A DNA stretch of 64,000 nucleotides. Origin: Rhabditophanes sp. KR3021 (Eukaryota > Nematoda > Chromadorea > Rhabditida > Alloionematidae). Positions within the stretch are counted from its first letter, which is position 1. Each line of letters begins with the position of its first letter. Both the position numbers and the translations under genes were made by a program. The stretch is taken from the NCBI GenBank assembly GCA_963281155.1, contig CAUJLY010000001.1, positions 744,001-808,000 of the forward strand. Reading direction: 5' to 3'. Positions 32,264 to 43,703 of the stretch are shown piece by piece. The notes beneath the pieces are model-generated. The model was not told the origin of the DNA and did no database searches. It worked only from the letters and a program-made list of their open reading frames with translations.

Positions 32264-34900
32264 AGAGTTCAAGCCTCATATAATAAATCTTAGTGACCAT
32301 CATTTATAAACACATACTTCTTATTCTTTATTACTTCCTCATGGCAACTGTTTATTATAAATGTTGCTTTGTGTCTTTGAAGGTGTCTTAGAACTGTATA
32401 TATAGGATTTGGTGTCTTTTTTGTTCTTTATTTATATTTATCAAAGAAAGTAAGAAAGAACTATAAATATATCATAGTGTGTGTAACAGATATCTATTTT
32501 TATACAGATCATATCTTTTCAGCAATAATAATCTTAAACAGTCCTGATCTTATAAACAAAAAAAGAGAGGAAAGCTTTTATTGCCACTTCACTATCACCA
32601 AGGCAAATTAAAAACGACCGGGTCAAGGAAAGCAGAACCAGACTTTTTAGTATGTTGTCTGGACCAGTCTGTTAAGAGACATCCATTACACCTCATATTG
32701 CCCCAACTAAAACAATCAAACATATCATAAAAAAATTTGAATAAACCAATCTAAAAATAAAGTCAATCTTGTCACGGAATAGTACACAACTATTAACTTA
32801 ATTAATGACACTATTAAAATGGTACAAATTAATCAAAAAACATCTCTCTCTCCCATTTGCTTCCCAATTTTTTAAGCTTAATCGTAAAGCCATTAAGTGT
32901 AAGTAAAGAATGTTTGAAATGTGGCACACTGATTAGACGATATATCTAAATATTCAACTTCTTCCACTTCTAACACAACATTTAAACCAAAATATTTGAT
33001 GTTAGAATGTGTCACAAAAAATATTGTGACAGATGTTGCAATTGGTGTAAGGGAAAAAGTATTTTTGGAAGATGCATAAAAATACACTTTCTTTTATGAT
33101 CACTTTTTTGAAGAGAGTGATCATTGAAAGAATTGATGTTGGTAAATTGCTTTTTTATAAATATTATGTCAAAATACTGTACTCTCTTTTTAACAAAAAA
33201 TATACTATTTACAAACATAGTTAGCTTTTGCTTTCTTTATGTTGCCATTATTCGTTTAAAAATCATAAAAGACAAATAAGATAGATATTATTTTGTAAGA
33301 TCTAAGAACATCAAAAAAAGTTTGAAGATGTTAGAGGATGTGGATGGTATGGTTTTCATTTCATAACAAAAAAGCAGGACGTTAAAGATGTCATTTATAT
33401 CTCAAATTTCAACATCATATACACTTGTCTTTTTACGCAATTCATATAAATGATACTTTTTGAAGATTACTACATTTTAGTAATGATCTCTCTGGTTGTG
33501 CCAAACTTTTATTGTCAAATATCTTAACATTTTTGTCCATACCAACCTTAACATCGTTTATCCTGACTATTCACTCTCATTAAAAGAGGGGGGTTAATTA
33601 ATTAACACAACCAGCTGCCACTGCCCTTCTCTTTACCTGAATTTAAAATTCTTTTAACCAAGCCTTCATAACAGGAGTATTTTCCTGTTCCCGCTCAACT
33701 CCTTTACCCTTAACTCATTAGATGTTTTAGCCAAAAGGCACTTGATTTATTGGCACTTAATAGACATACGTTATCTTTAAAGTTTGTTACCTGTATCTTT
33801 ACATTATACTTTCTTCCTTTGACAACTGGAAGGTGCTAGGTTGGGCGTGCAGTTTAGGCCAAACTTAAAAGCTTCATTTTTACAAATTTCACTTTGTACT
33901 TATTTATGTGATGTAGATGTTCTTCTGCTGGTAGTTGGAGTTAAATGTGTGCTTGGATTCTTTTTTAGTAGTGCCTGATTTCACCATGGGCGAGGTGAAT
34001 AAATTGCGCCACTTTCATTTATATTCATTTATCTTTATTTCTATTCATTTATCTTTATTTCTATTCATTTATCTTTATTTCTATTCATTTATCTTTATTT
34101 CTATTCATTTATCTTTATTTCTATTCATTTATCTTTATTTACATTCATTTACATTTATATTCATTTATATACATTTATGCTTCCATACCTTCACATTTCC
34201 TTTTTGTAAATGATCCACCGCCTTCTAGAACATTCTCCTCTTTTTTATAACTAGAGACAGTTGCGCCAATTGTCCAGGCCCCAGCCAAACAAAAGAAGAA
34301 CAAAACTTCAAATCATCATCCAACGCAACACCATACACCCTTTCCTCTCTCTTGGCCCCTTGAAGACTTTTGCGTTTATAATCAACACATACTTTTCACG
34401 TCTGTTCAACACTTCTCCTTAACACACAACTCTCTCTTAACTCTTCTGGACATTCACACATACATTTGATCTTTTTTTTGTTTAGAAGAAGATGGTATGG
34501 AGGGATGTGTTCCAAAGGTTGCTGGGAATTTGTTGTTGCGCATCATTTCTTTACATTAGCCCTACTCTCCTCAATTAAGGTTTGTATACAATTATTTGGC
34601 ATCAACATATTTTTGTTTATATTACCCCGTCTTTCCTTTAAATAGAGGGCAGACCGTATGTCCTGTATAGGCGTGCCCTTACCATATTATTAATATGCCT
34701 AACAAAGTCACTCCACAATCATTTTCACTTTACTTCACTACTATATCACCTACTGATTGTTGTGTCCCAACCATTCTCCTCATACTACTCTTTCTATCCA
34801 GAACTTTATTAATCGTTACTATTATTTGCAGGGTACTTCTGACTTTTGGATACATTCAAAACAGAAGTTTACATAGTAATTTACTTAAAAAGAAATCAAA
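32264..34900. other. Long gene-poor region with a microsatellite-like array and a hairpin
   Basis: About 2.6 kb without a supportable gene. It holds a perfect 8-bp stem hairpin (TGATCACT..AGTGATCA) near 33098-33124 and the 20-bp tandem array at 34021-34140. It also probably contains distal promoter sequence for papilin. Open frames here (32893, 33012, 33935, 34695) are low-complexity or repeat-derived. I see no RNA gene. Confidence 0.55.
34021..34180. repeat. Tandem array of a 20-bp pyrimidine-rich unit
   Basis: Six near-identical head-to-tail copies of CTATTCATTTATCTTTATTT occupy 34021-34140, followed by about 40 bp of decayed half-units (ATTCATTTA). The uniform copies suggest recent expansion. 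The array creates the spurious 92-codon frame at 33935-34213. Confidence 0.93.
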
Positions 34901-37900
34901 ATGAGGAATCATTTGGTGTTGACTACACTATTGTTGATAGTGCCGGCTTTGCAAGCCTACTCGGTGTCTAATGATGAGGTAAGTCCCCAGCAACCTAATA
35001 AACAAAAAGCCTTTCCAGATAAAACTGCACCCATCCTCCCCTCCCGAGCAATCACCCGACCTCCTTCGCGCCAAACGCCAAGCCTACCAAATCTACGTGG
35101 ATGGAGACGTCTCGGTAACGGTCGACAAGTCCGGCAACGCCGAAACTGGATCATGGAACAATTGGGCCCTGGAAAAGGAATGTTCCCGCACTTGTGGCGG
35201 TGGAGTCCAAATCGAGAAGAGACAATGCAACGGCGAGTGTACTGGCCCATCTCTCAGATACATTTCCTGTAATGTGGAACCCTGTGAATCTATGACTGAT
35301 TTCAGAGCTGAACAGTGCTCCAAATTCAATGACAAAGACTTTGATGGCCAATACTACAAGTGGGTTCCTTATTCGGGAAGAAACAAGTGTGAATTGACTT
35401 GCAAGCCAGACACCCAAAAGTTCTTCTATCAATTCGATGAAAAGGTGGTGGATGGAACTAAGTGCGATGAACACACAAATGATATCTGCGTTGAAGGCAT
35501 TTGCCTGCCACTTGGCTGTGACGGTAAACTAGGGTCCTCTGAGAAGAAAGATAAGTGCGGAGTGTGTGGAGGAGATGGATCTACGTGTAAGACGTTTGAG
35601 GGATTCTTCGACGAAAGAAACTTGTCTCCCGGCTACCACAACATCATCATCTTACCAGTAGGAGCTACTAACATCAAGATCGAAGAAATGAGACCAACCA
35701 CCAATTCACTTGCCATTAAAAATGGAACCGATCACTTTTATTTGAATGGAAACAACAGGATCCAACCGGCTGGGACTACAGTCAGAGCTGGCGGAGTGCC
35801 CTTCAAGTACGAGACTACGAAAGCTGATGGCGCTTCCTATGAAAAGTTGACAGCCGCAGGGCCTTTGACTGAGGAATTGACTATTGTTCTTTTGTTCAAC
35901 AGAGGAAACAAGGACTCAGCTGTTGATTATGCCTTTTCTGTGCCATTGGAAGAAGATGTTGAATATATGTACAAGTTTAACGACTGGTCAGCTTGTTCCG
36001 TCACCTGTGGAAAAGGAGCTCAGAAGAGGGTGCTTTATTGCATTGACACTCAAAACAATAACAGAGTCGAAGATGGCCTTTGCGACTCCGTCAATGCCAC
36101 CAAGCCAGAAAGTGAAAAGGCTTGTGAAACAGTTGATTGTGAGCCTGAATGGTTCCTCGGAGATTGGGAAGATTGTACGGAGTCTTGCGGAGCCGGCGGA
36201 GTCCAATTTAGAGTAGTGTACTGCCATACTGTCTTCGCCAATGGAAGGAGAATTACGGTAGATGATGGAAATTGCACCGCAGTCTCGCCTAGACCTGACA
36301 CCAAACAAAATTGCAACAGATTCTCTTGCCCTGAATGGCAGGCTGGTCCATGGTCGGCTTGCAGTGAAAAATGCGGAGATGCAAAGCAATACAGATCAGT
36401 AACTTGTAGATCTGAAAAAGAAACCGAAGAAGGCAAATTGCTTGCTGCTGATGCTTGTGACAGTGAAAAGTCAATGGTTAGTGAAAGAGAATGTAACCTC
36501 GGCCCATGTGAAGGTAAGTTCAACAAAATGCATCATTCAAATTTATTTAAAAACACCCCACTAGACTAAAGCACCAATTATTTAAAAACAAGAATAATTA
36601 GATGGTAATGAGGAATGCTTATTTTTACAAATTGATTCCCACATTCTTTTAACAGTAATTTAGTCTTTTTTGTACATTACTTCATTAAACAGCTCTGATC
36701 CATATAAGTGCATATTCATAAGCAACGCTTCATTATTAGTCTAGTCGTCCAGATACACACCACCACATATTGTCGATTTCATGCAGAACTAAACAAACAT
36801 TGGCCGACTTTTAAATTTTGATACAGAAACAAAATAAATGTGGTTGTTCTACTTATTGGACAGTCGGTGAATTTGGATAACTGAAATTAAAGCGCCTTCG
36901 ATCCCATAACCAACTTGTCTTGAAACTTTAGTTTAGAATAAAGCATTTCTACAAAATAACTTACTTAAGACAAAGACACTTTTACAATTAAAAGATAACA
37001 TATATTAATATTCCTAATATTAACGACCAATTAAGGACTTAATTTTGTCACTTCTGACTGGAAATTGTGTCAAAGATGCAATGATACCGAAGAAACCAGG
37101 AACGTGACATGCGAAGACAACAATGGAAAGGCTTATCTCTTGGACAAATGTTTGACAGCTAACATCACTACTTACCCTATTGATACTAGAGCCTGTGCTA
37201 CTTCCCAGCCTTGCATTTATGAATGGACTTCTTCTCAATGGTCAAAATGTTCTACCGAATGTGGACATGGACATCAAGATAGAAAGGTAGTGTGTGCCAT
37301 TTCCGAACTCGGAGACATCACCATCGTTGACGAAGGCCTTTGCGGATCTGAAAAACCAAATGGAACTCAAGAATGTACTAATGAACAACAATGCAAGGGA
37401 ACGTACTTTACCGGACCATGGTCTAATTGTACGGAGGAATGCGGGGGAGGTTCCCAATCTAGAATGATCGTATGCCTTGACTACGACAAAAAACCAAGAC
37501 CCGAATGGTGTGATGAAGCTGTCAAGCCAGAAGGTGAACAGGAATGTAATGTCGACAAATGTAAGGGATGCGCTGATTCTGAGTTCGGATGTTGTAATGA
37601 CAACACTACCATGTCTACTGGGCCTGACCATCTAGGATGTGGAGAAGAAGAACCTTTGAACCTTGAAGAAGCAAGTGGAGATGGTGGTGATGAGGTGTCT
37701 GAATTAAAGGCCAGTCAACCTACTTTGATGGGAGAAGAAGAAGTAGAAGGTACCACTCAACCAAAATTATGTAATGTAACTAATTTGGAAACAAACGAAG
37801 TCGCCGAAGTCCCATGTGAAGAAGAAGCCACAGACATCGACAGTTCAATGGAAACAATTCTCGAATCCGCCCAAAACAAAACCATCCACTGCTCAAGCAC

Positions 37901-40900
37901 TGAGCACAAATGCTGCCCAGATTGGTATACTCCAGCTGAAGGACCCGACTTTGCCGGCTGCCCAGAATTCATCCAAGGAGCCTGTGAAGATACCAAATTC
38001 GGTTGTTGTACTGACAATGTAACTTTGTCAAGAGGACCAAATATGGAAGGTTGTGGTGAACCATCCTGTACTGCTTCTTTGTTCGGATGTTGCAAGGACA
38101 GAAGAACTATTGCTTTCGGGCCTCATTTCCAGGGTAACTAAAAAATTTATTGATAAAACAGAAAAATATATTAAAAGCAGTAGTTACTTAAACTTTAAGA
38201 GTCAACATCTCTTAAATAACATAAAAAATACAAAAATGTATTAAACGTCTAAAGCAATTTACTGTTTGAGGGCAAACATTTTCTCAATGATTAGCTGACC
38301 AATTAATTGGGCACTATCAGGAGAAGGTTTGTAAACTTACTCAAAAGTATATTTGCCATCGTCGGCATTTTTGACTTGGCCATCAAAGTACTCAGTGAGA
38401 ATGTACTCTAGGTTCTCACCCAATTCCTGATGAGGAATATCTATTTTGATTACAATTGCCTCAAAGTGAGAGTCATCTTCTTTCTTGGTATTCTTAATTG
38501 CTTTTATTCTTCTTTTTTTGCTGTGACCACAGATTTTTTGATCAAGATGAGTAGACATTTTTTTGTTACTACCTAGAAATTAAATAATATGCATTAGTCT
38601 CGTTAAAATAAGAATGCGATGAAATCATCTTTAATATATGTTACAAACAAACGTTGAAGTCACATTATGTTAGATGGCAAAATGGATGGAAAGCACCTTT
38701 CATTAAAGTTCAAAAGACACAAAATTGAAATATAATTTTGTAACCCAATCAACAACATATTATATTTTAGGATGTGAAAGATCTTCTTTCCCTTGTGAAT
38801 TGTCTAAGTTTGGATGTTGTGCTGATGGCATTACTGCGGCTTTGGGTAAGAATGGAACTGGGTGTGGAGTTAAATGTCTCTTGACCAAATACGGATGCTG
38901 TCCTGACGGAGAGACTACTGCTACTGGGGGTAACAACGAAGGCTGTGGATGTAGATTCAGCAAGTACGGATGTTGTCCAAATGGAAAGACTGAGTCAAAG
39001 GGACCAAATGCGGAAGGATGTGACTCTTGTGCTACTTCTCAATATGGATGTTGCCCTGATGGGACTACTACGGCCCGTGGCGCTAGAAATGAGGGATGCC
39101 CATGTCAATATACCAAGTTTGGATGTTGCAAGGATGGGGAGACTGCATCTAGGGGTAAAATTGCATTTTATTACTCAATTAACCTTTTCTTTTAGGACCA
39201 AACTCCGAAGGTTGCGACAACTGCCACTATTCGAAGTATGGATGTTGCCAAGATTCAATCACAATTGCCCGTGGAAAGAATTACGAAGGTTGCCCAGCTA
39301 CTACTGTTGCTCCATTTATCGTTGGAGGAACTGTGGCTCCTGAAATGATTGCCGGATGTTCTTTGCCTGTCGACAAGGGAGAATTCTGTGGAACTGGATA
39401 CAAGTTAATGTATTACTTTGACTCTGAAATAGGAGAATGTAACGCTTTCTGGTTTTCAGGATGCAAAGGAAGTAAGTTAAAGGAGGCCTTTTGCATTTAA
39501 TCTAAATTTGATTTCAGATGCCAACAAACACGTCTCCAAGAGTCAGTGTGAAGCGGTCTGTGTCGAACCCCCCCACGATGGAAGATGTTACTTGAAGAAA
39601 CACGAAGGAAATCCAAACTGCAAAGAAAGAGTAGTCAGGTACGCGTACGATCATACCACCGGAAACTGCGCCGCTTACTGGTACTCGTCATGCTCAGGAA
39701 ACAGCAACAACTTTGAAGATTGGCAGGCATGTAAGAGTGCCTGTGGACATGTTGGGCCTTTCAAGCAACAAGCCTCAGCCGAAGTAGATGAACCAGAAGT
39801 CCTTACTCAAGTCGAACATCAATTGGTTTCCGAAACCACCCCAGCTACCTTCAATGGAGATATTGAAGAGGATGCTAGACGGGAGCAGGAAAGAGCTGAT
39901 CGTGAAAGAAAGTATCAAGAAGAATTGAAGAAGTACCACGAAGCTGTTGAGCAGAGAAAGATTGAAAATCAACAAAGGGAAGCTGAACATGCCAGACTTG
40001 CTGCCGAAGCTGCAGCTGCTCCCCACCAACCTCACCAACCTCAACCCCAACCAGAACAAGGAAGATCCGAAAACTTGGCCCAAGCCCAACAAATCGGCTA
40101 CGTTTCCCGTAAGTTTTAAGTTTGCCTTGATCTGCACGTCGATTGCCCCTCACAATTAATTTACTAACCTAAATTAAAGTTCACCCTTCCCAATACATAA
40201 ATGCACCACCTAAACATGTCTGTCGTATGTCTAAATCCGCCGATACGTGTCCAAATGCCAAAGAAGCCTGGTACTTCGATATCTTCACTGGTAGATGCCG
40301 TAAATTTGGGTCTTGCGACTCTACAGGCAATCATTTTATCAGTGAGCAAGTTTGTGTCCAGAAATGTCGTCTTTTTATGAATTTTAACAAGCGAGTTGAT
40401 GGGATTAGCACTAAAGTTGATTTGGGTCATAATATTAATGTGAATCATGTTTCAGCAACTAGCCCACCAATCAAGCAAAATTGCTTGTTGGGAAAACAAT
40501 CAGGAAAATGCAGAGGAAAATTCCCATCCTGGTATTATGATGTAGCTGTGTCGAAATGTTTGTCCTTTAGTTTCAGTGGATGTGGAGGAAATGCCAACAG
40601 ATACCATACTGAAGCAGCCTGCGAAGAAGCTTGCCAACCACAACAACACCTCCCCGAACCCCACCTCACTCCAAATGTTGAAGGAGGATCGGTGTGTGAG
40701 CAACCAAAAGACTCCAAAAAATGTGCCGACAACTTCGAACCCAAATGGTACTACAACAAAGAAGATGGAACTTGCGCCCGTTTCCACTGGGGAGGTTGCA
40801 CCCAATCAGACAACAGATTCGACACCGAAGCTGCCTGCAAAAAAGTATGCGCCGCTCACTCCAACCCATGTACCCTCAAATCAGTAGCTGGACCCTGTGG

Positions 40901-41033
40901 AGCCAAAAACGAATTTTACTTCTTCGACAAAGAAGACAACCAATGTAAGACCTTCCAATATGGAGGTTGTCTCGGCAACTCAAACAGATTTGAAACTCTC
41001 GAAAACTGTCAAAAGACTTGCCCTTCCCCTTAA
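34901..41033 (+). CDS. mig-6: Papilin / MIG-6-like extracellular matrix protein
   Basis: Seven exons: 34901-34978, 35019-36513, 37036-38133, 38771-39154, 39196-39471, 39518-40108, 40180-41033. All are in frame, giving 1591 residues. Order: signal peptide (LVLTTLLLIVPALQA); thrombospondin type-1 repeat (WALEKECSRTCGGGVQ); ADAMTS-like Cys-rich and spacer region; further TSP1 repeats (WSACSVTCGKG, WEDCTESCGAGG, WSACSEKCGD, WSKCSTECGHGH, WSNCTEECGGG), one across intron 2 being irregular; ten papilin cassettes of the type YGCCPDGxT..GxNxEGC; two Kunitz domains; a charged Glu/Gln/Pro-rich coil; then four Kunitz domains to the stop. Family role: basement-membrane glycoprotein needed for cell migration. 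Intron 2 (522 bp) and intron 3 (637 bp) are long, the latter hosting an antisense gene. Reading into intron 2 gives an early stop, so a short isoform is possible. The Ig and PLAC modules are missing and lie in the next gene. Confidence 0.92.
38249..38558 (-). CDS. Small nested gene inside a papilin intron, unknown function
   Basis: On the strand opposite papilin, entirely within its third intron. ATG at 38558 opens a basic-then-acidic protein (SKKRRIKAIKNTKKEDDSHF, then HQELGENLEYILTEYFDGQV). The frame stops at 38337 after 73 residues. Alternatively a GTAAGTTT donor at 38340 and a CAAACAG acceptor at 38262 give exons 38558-38341 and 38261-38249 and 76 residues ending DKLL. Upstream, TTTCTAG lies 13 nt before the ATG, suitable for trans-splicing. 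KKRR is a candidate nuclear-localisation patch. No family recognised. Confidence 0.5.
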
Positions 41034-41620
41034 ATTAATGGTGTCATTGACATCCTTTTATCATGCCTTACTCTTTTAAGCCCCTGAATATTATCACACA
41101 TTTGTTATAATTTCCATTTCTCTTTTAATTGTTTTATATTTATCCTTGTGCCAGTTAATGGTATTCTCATTAATTGACTTGACTTTCTTTTAAAATAAAA
41201 CATCTTTCAAAGCTTTCTTAATTAAATCTGGTTGGTCGAATATATTAGTGGCTTAAATAAATACTTAGACGTCATTTTAGGTGTGAGTAATGGTGATTTA
41301 AGTGTAAAGGATGGTGTGATGGATTTGATTACAAACAGATGGTCAACCAGAAGTTAAAAAAATTCCTTTTGTTTATTAGAGAATTGGCAATATGTTTCTT
41401 TTTAGACACATTTTTTGATTCATAAGATGTAGTAGCTTTTTAAAGTGTCATCGTATGCCTTTTTATCTGTTCTCATTTGAATAAATGTATTCGTTTTCTT
41501 TGCGATTAATGTTACAGCCACTTTTTAGAGTTTGTTTCATTCAATATCTAATGGTGTACTTTGTTGATTATTTAACCTTTATTTGCTTGCAATCATTTAA
41601 CCTTCCTTGCTTACAGAACC
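41034..41620. other. Spacer between the two papilin-type genes
   Basis: AT-rich, with AATAAA-like signals for papilin near 41197 and 41257. It ends in a CTTGCTTACAG acceptor-like tract at 41606-41616, four bases before the next ATG. No coding stretch. Confidence 0.55.
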
Positions 41621-42892
41621 ATGATTACCTTTACTAATCAATTACTACTACTGGCTTTAAGTATAATCTCCTCAACACCTACTCATTTCAATCAAACTTC
41701 AATTGCTATAAATCCAATTCCCGATCTATGTTTACTACCAGGAGAAATAGGAACTTGTCACGGCAAACAACTAAGATGGTTTTATAATTCTGAGACGTTT
41801 ACTTGCGAAAGCATGCCTGACTTTACCGGATGTCCAACAAATGCTAATTTGTTTGAATCTATCGAGGGGTGTGAAAGAGCGTGTGGAAAGTATCGGAACC
41901 AATTAGTGTGTAATGAAAGTAAGGATGCAGGGACTTGCAAAGGAGCTAAACAAGCTAAGTGGTACTTTGACGGCAGGGAGAAGATAGCTAAATTATTTTT
42001 TTATAATGGCTGCGGTGGTAATGGGAATGTGTTCAGTTCAAAGGAAGAGGCGATGAGTCTTTGTCTGGCCGAGATTCAAGTTAATGGGCAAGAGGATATT
42101 TGCAAGTTGCCTCGGGATTCAGGACCTTGCCAGGATGGAATTAGCATGTGGTACCATGACAGCTCTTTTAACATGTGCAAGCAATTTACGTACTCTGGTT
42201 GTCGGGGCAATGGCAACAAATTTGAGACAAAAGCTGATTGTGAATCTAGTTGTAAAGTTAGAGTCAAAAAAGCGCCCCAATACATACATTATAATGAAAA
42301 GGCTAATGGATCTATTTGTAATCTGCCAGTCCAATTAGGCAATTGCCGGGCATCTATCAAGGCTTTTCATTTTAATGGTATGACCAAAAAATGTTCTCCA
42401 TTCGAGTATGGGGGTTGTGGGAAGAATGGGAATAATTTTGATACTATTGGTGAATGCTTGGATACTTGCTCAAGCAATTTGAAGATTGACAGATTTACTA
42501 AGATTCCACTGGTGACAGTCAAAGAAAATTATTTGGTTATCTTAGGAGGGTATTTCGAGCTTACCTGTTCAATCGGACCAGCTGTCTGGTACAAAGATGG
42601 CATCCAATTGAATGCAAAAGAACATTTAAATTTGGAAGAAAAAACATCAACCATCAAAATTGAAAATGCCCTGTTCGAAGATGCCGGGCAGTATGCCTGT
42701 GCAAGTGCTACATCGGGTTACGTCTCCAAATACATCGAAATGTACGTGAATGCACCAGTCAAGCCAAAGAACTGCAAAAACATCGGATCAAATGAAGTTT
42801 GCAACAAGGTCAAAGCCACCCAACAATGCCACAAAAAGAGATACAAAACGTATTGTTGTGAAACATGTGCTGTTTATCATTATTTATTGTAA
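41621..42892 (+). CDS. Secreted Kunitz-Ig-PLAC protein (papilin C-terminal module as a separate gene)
   Basis: A single exon, 423 residues, with a signal peptide (MITFTNQLLLLALSIISSTP). Four Kunitz domains follow, at about residues 36-88, 97-148, 158-210 and 230-282 (CKLPRDSGPCQDGISMWYHD.., FEYGGCGKNGNNF). An immunoglobulin domain comes at about 295-375 (YFELTCSIGPAVWYKDG.., FEDAGQYACASA). A PLAC-type Cys cluster ends the protein (CHKKRYKTYCCETC). This is the module order found at the C-terminus of papilins. The second Kunitz domain lacks two cysteines. It lies 590 bp downstream of the papilin gene on the same strand. The hydrophobic start and an acceptor-like tract just before the ATG support an independent transcript, but a cis-spliced long papilin isoform reaching this exon cannot be excluded. 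An AATAAA lies at 42909. Confidence 0.85.
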   Translation: MITFTNQLLLLALSIISSTPTHFNQTSIAINPIPDLCLLPGEIGTCHGKQLRWFYNSETFTCESMPDFTGCPTNANLFESIEGCERACGKYRNQLVCNESKDAGTCKGAKQAKWYFDGREKIAKLFFYNGCGGNGNVFSSKEEAMSLCLAEIQVNGQEDICKLPRDSGPCQDGISMWYHDSSFNMCKQFTYSGCRGNGNKFETKADCESSCKVRVKKAPQYIHYNEKANGSICNLPVQLGNCRASIKAFHFNGMTKKCSPFEYGGCGKNGNNFDTIGECLDTCSSNLKIDRFTKIPLVTVKENYLVILGGYFELTCSIGPAVWYKDGIQLNAKEHLNLEEKTSTIKIENALFEDAGQYACASATSGYVSKYIEMYVNAPVKPKNCKNIGSNEVCNKVKATQQCHKKRYKTYCCETCAVYHYLL

Positions 42893-42984
42893 TATTTATG
42901 GTTATGGATAATAAATGATCTGTTCAATCTTGTTTACAGATAAAAATGGTTTTCAATTTTAGATGGATGTCAGTTGCTTTGTAT

Positions 42985-43647
42985 TTAGGAGGCAGAAATT
43001 ATAATAGGACTGTCTGAGAGGACATTGTATTCGGTGTTAAGGACAACAAATGCTTTGTCGGCAATTGCTTGCCATTGGAAATCCCATAGAGTAATTCCTC
43101 CGTAGACTTTTATTTTGAAGGGGACTGGGTCAATATAGGGAACTTTAGTGATATCTTCAAACGCTTTTCCATCAGCTAGACACACAAGAGGTTCAATGCG
43201 TTTGCGAATAATATTTCCACTTTCTGATCTATAAGTTCCGATTTCATAAGTTACACCATTTGCTGTAGGTACGCATTCATTAAGGACTTCATATGATTCC
43301 AATTCTTTAATATCAGTGGTTAAATTAAATTTAGCAGAGGTAGATGGCAAATTAAGACTCTTAATAGCTTTTTGGATAGCAGTAGTAATGTCACTTTGAA
43401 TGTTATTGTAAGCTGCGTATTGAGATGGAGCTTGGGCAATCGTTTTTCCAGTAGTGTTTGTAGTATACCGGTGCTTTGCCATATAACCAGTAACACGTGG
43501 CTGATTCGAAGTCCAAGATTCGGGTGGGTAAACCAACAAAGTAAATGTAGGATCCTTGATGAGTTCGGAGTCAACTCCAGCTGAGCAGCAATAAATAGTC
43601 GCAACTACTGCGCAAGACATAACAGCCAAAACATTGAGGGCATTCAT
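42985..43647 (-). CDS. Secreted nematode-type protein of unknown function
   Basis: A single exon. The frame is open from 43719, but a TATA box (TATAAAAAG, about 43695-43703) lies inside that extension, so the ATG at 43647 is preferred (220 residues). This gives a signal peptide: NVLAVMSCAVVATIYCCSAG. The mature part contains TFTLLVYPPESWTSNQPRVT, an Asn-Thr-rich stretch with N-glycosylation sites, two well-spaced Cys (LNECVPT, PLVCLADG), and a C-terminal block KIKVYGGITLWDFQWQAIAD. I do not recognise the family. Its compact promoter suggests strong expression. The neighbouring papilin-type gene converges from the other side with a 92-bp gap. Confidence 0.65.
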   Translation of the reverse strand: MNALNVLAVMSCAVVATIYCCSAGVDSELIKDPTFTLLVYPPESWTSNQPRVTGYMAKHRYTTNTTGKTIAQAPSQYAAYNNIQSDITTAIQKAIKSLNLPSTSAKFNLTTDIKELESYEVLNECVPTANGVTYEIGTYRSESGNIIRKRIEPLVCLADGKAFEDITKVPYIDPVPFKIKVYGGITLWDFQWQAIADKAFVVLNTEYNVLSDSPIIISAS

Positions 43648-43694
43648 GTTTAAAATGTTAAAGATGATGATTGTATCCATTTCAAAACTTAGAT

Positions 43695-43703
43695 CCTTTT
43701 TAT
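43695..43703 (-). promoter_or_regulatory. TATA box of the secreted orphan gene
   Basis: TATAAAAAG on the minus strand, about 47 bp upstream of the ATG at 43647. A start site 25-30 bp downstream would fall between the box and that ATG, which is why the shorter start is chosen. Confidence 0.5.

Noticed and set aside
33098..33124. Hairpin TGATCACT..AGTGATCA as a possible terminator or small RNA
   Set aside because: An 8-bp stem alone in AT-rich DNA is expected by chance and there is no other support.
32893..33218. Two overlapping minus-strand frames
   Set aside because: Both are short, lack conserved character and have no splice context.
33935..34213. 92-codon frame rich in Tyr, Phe, Ile and Ser
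   Set aside because: It is a translation of the 20-bp tandem array.
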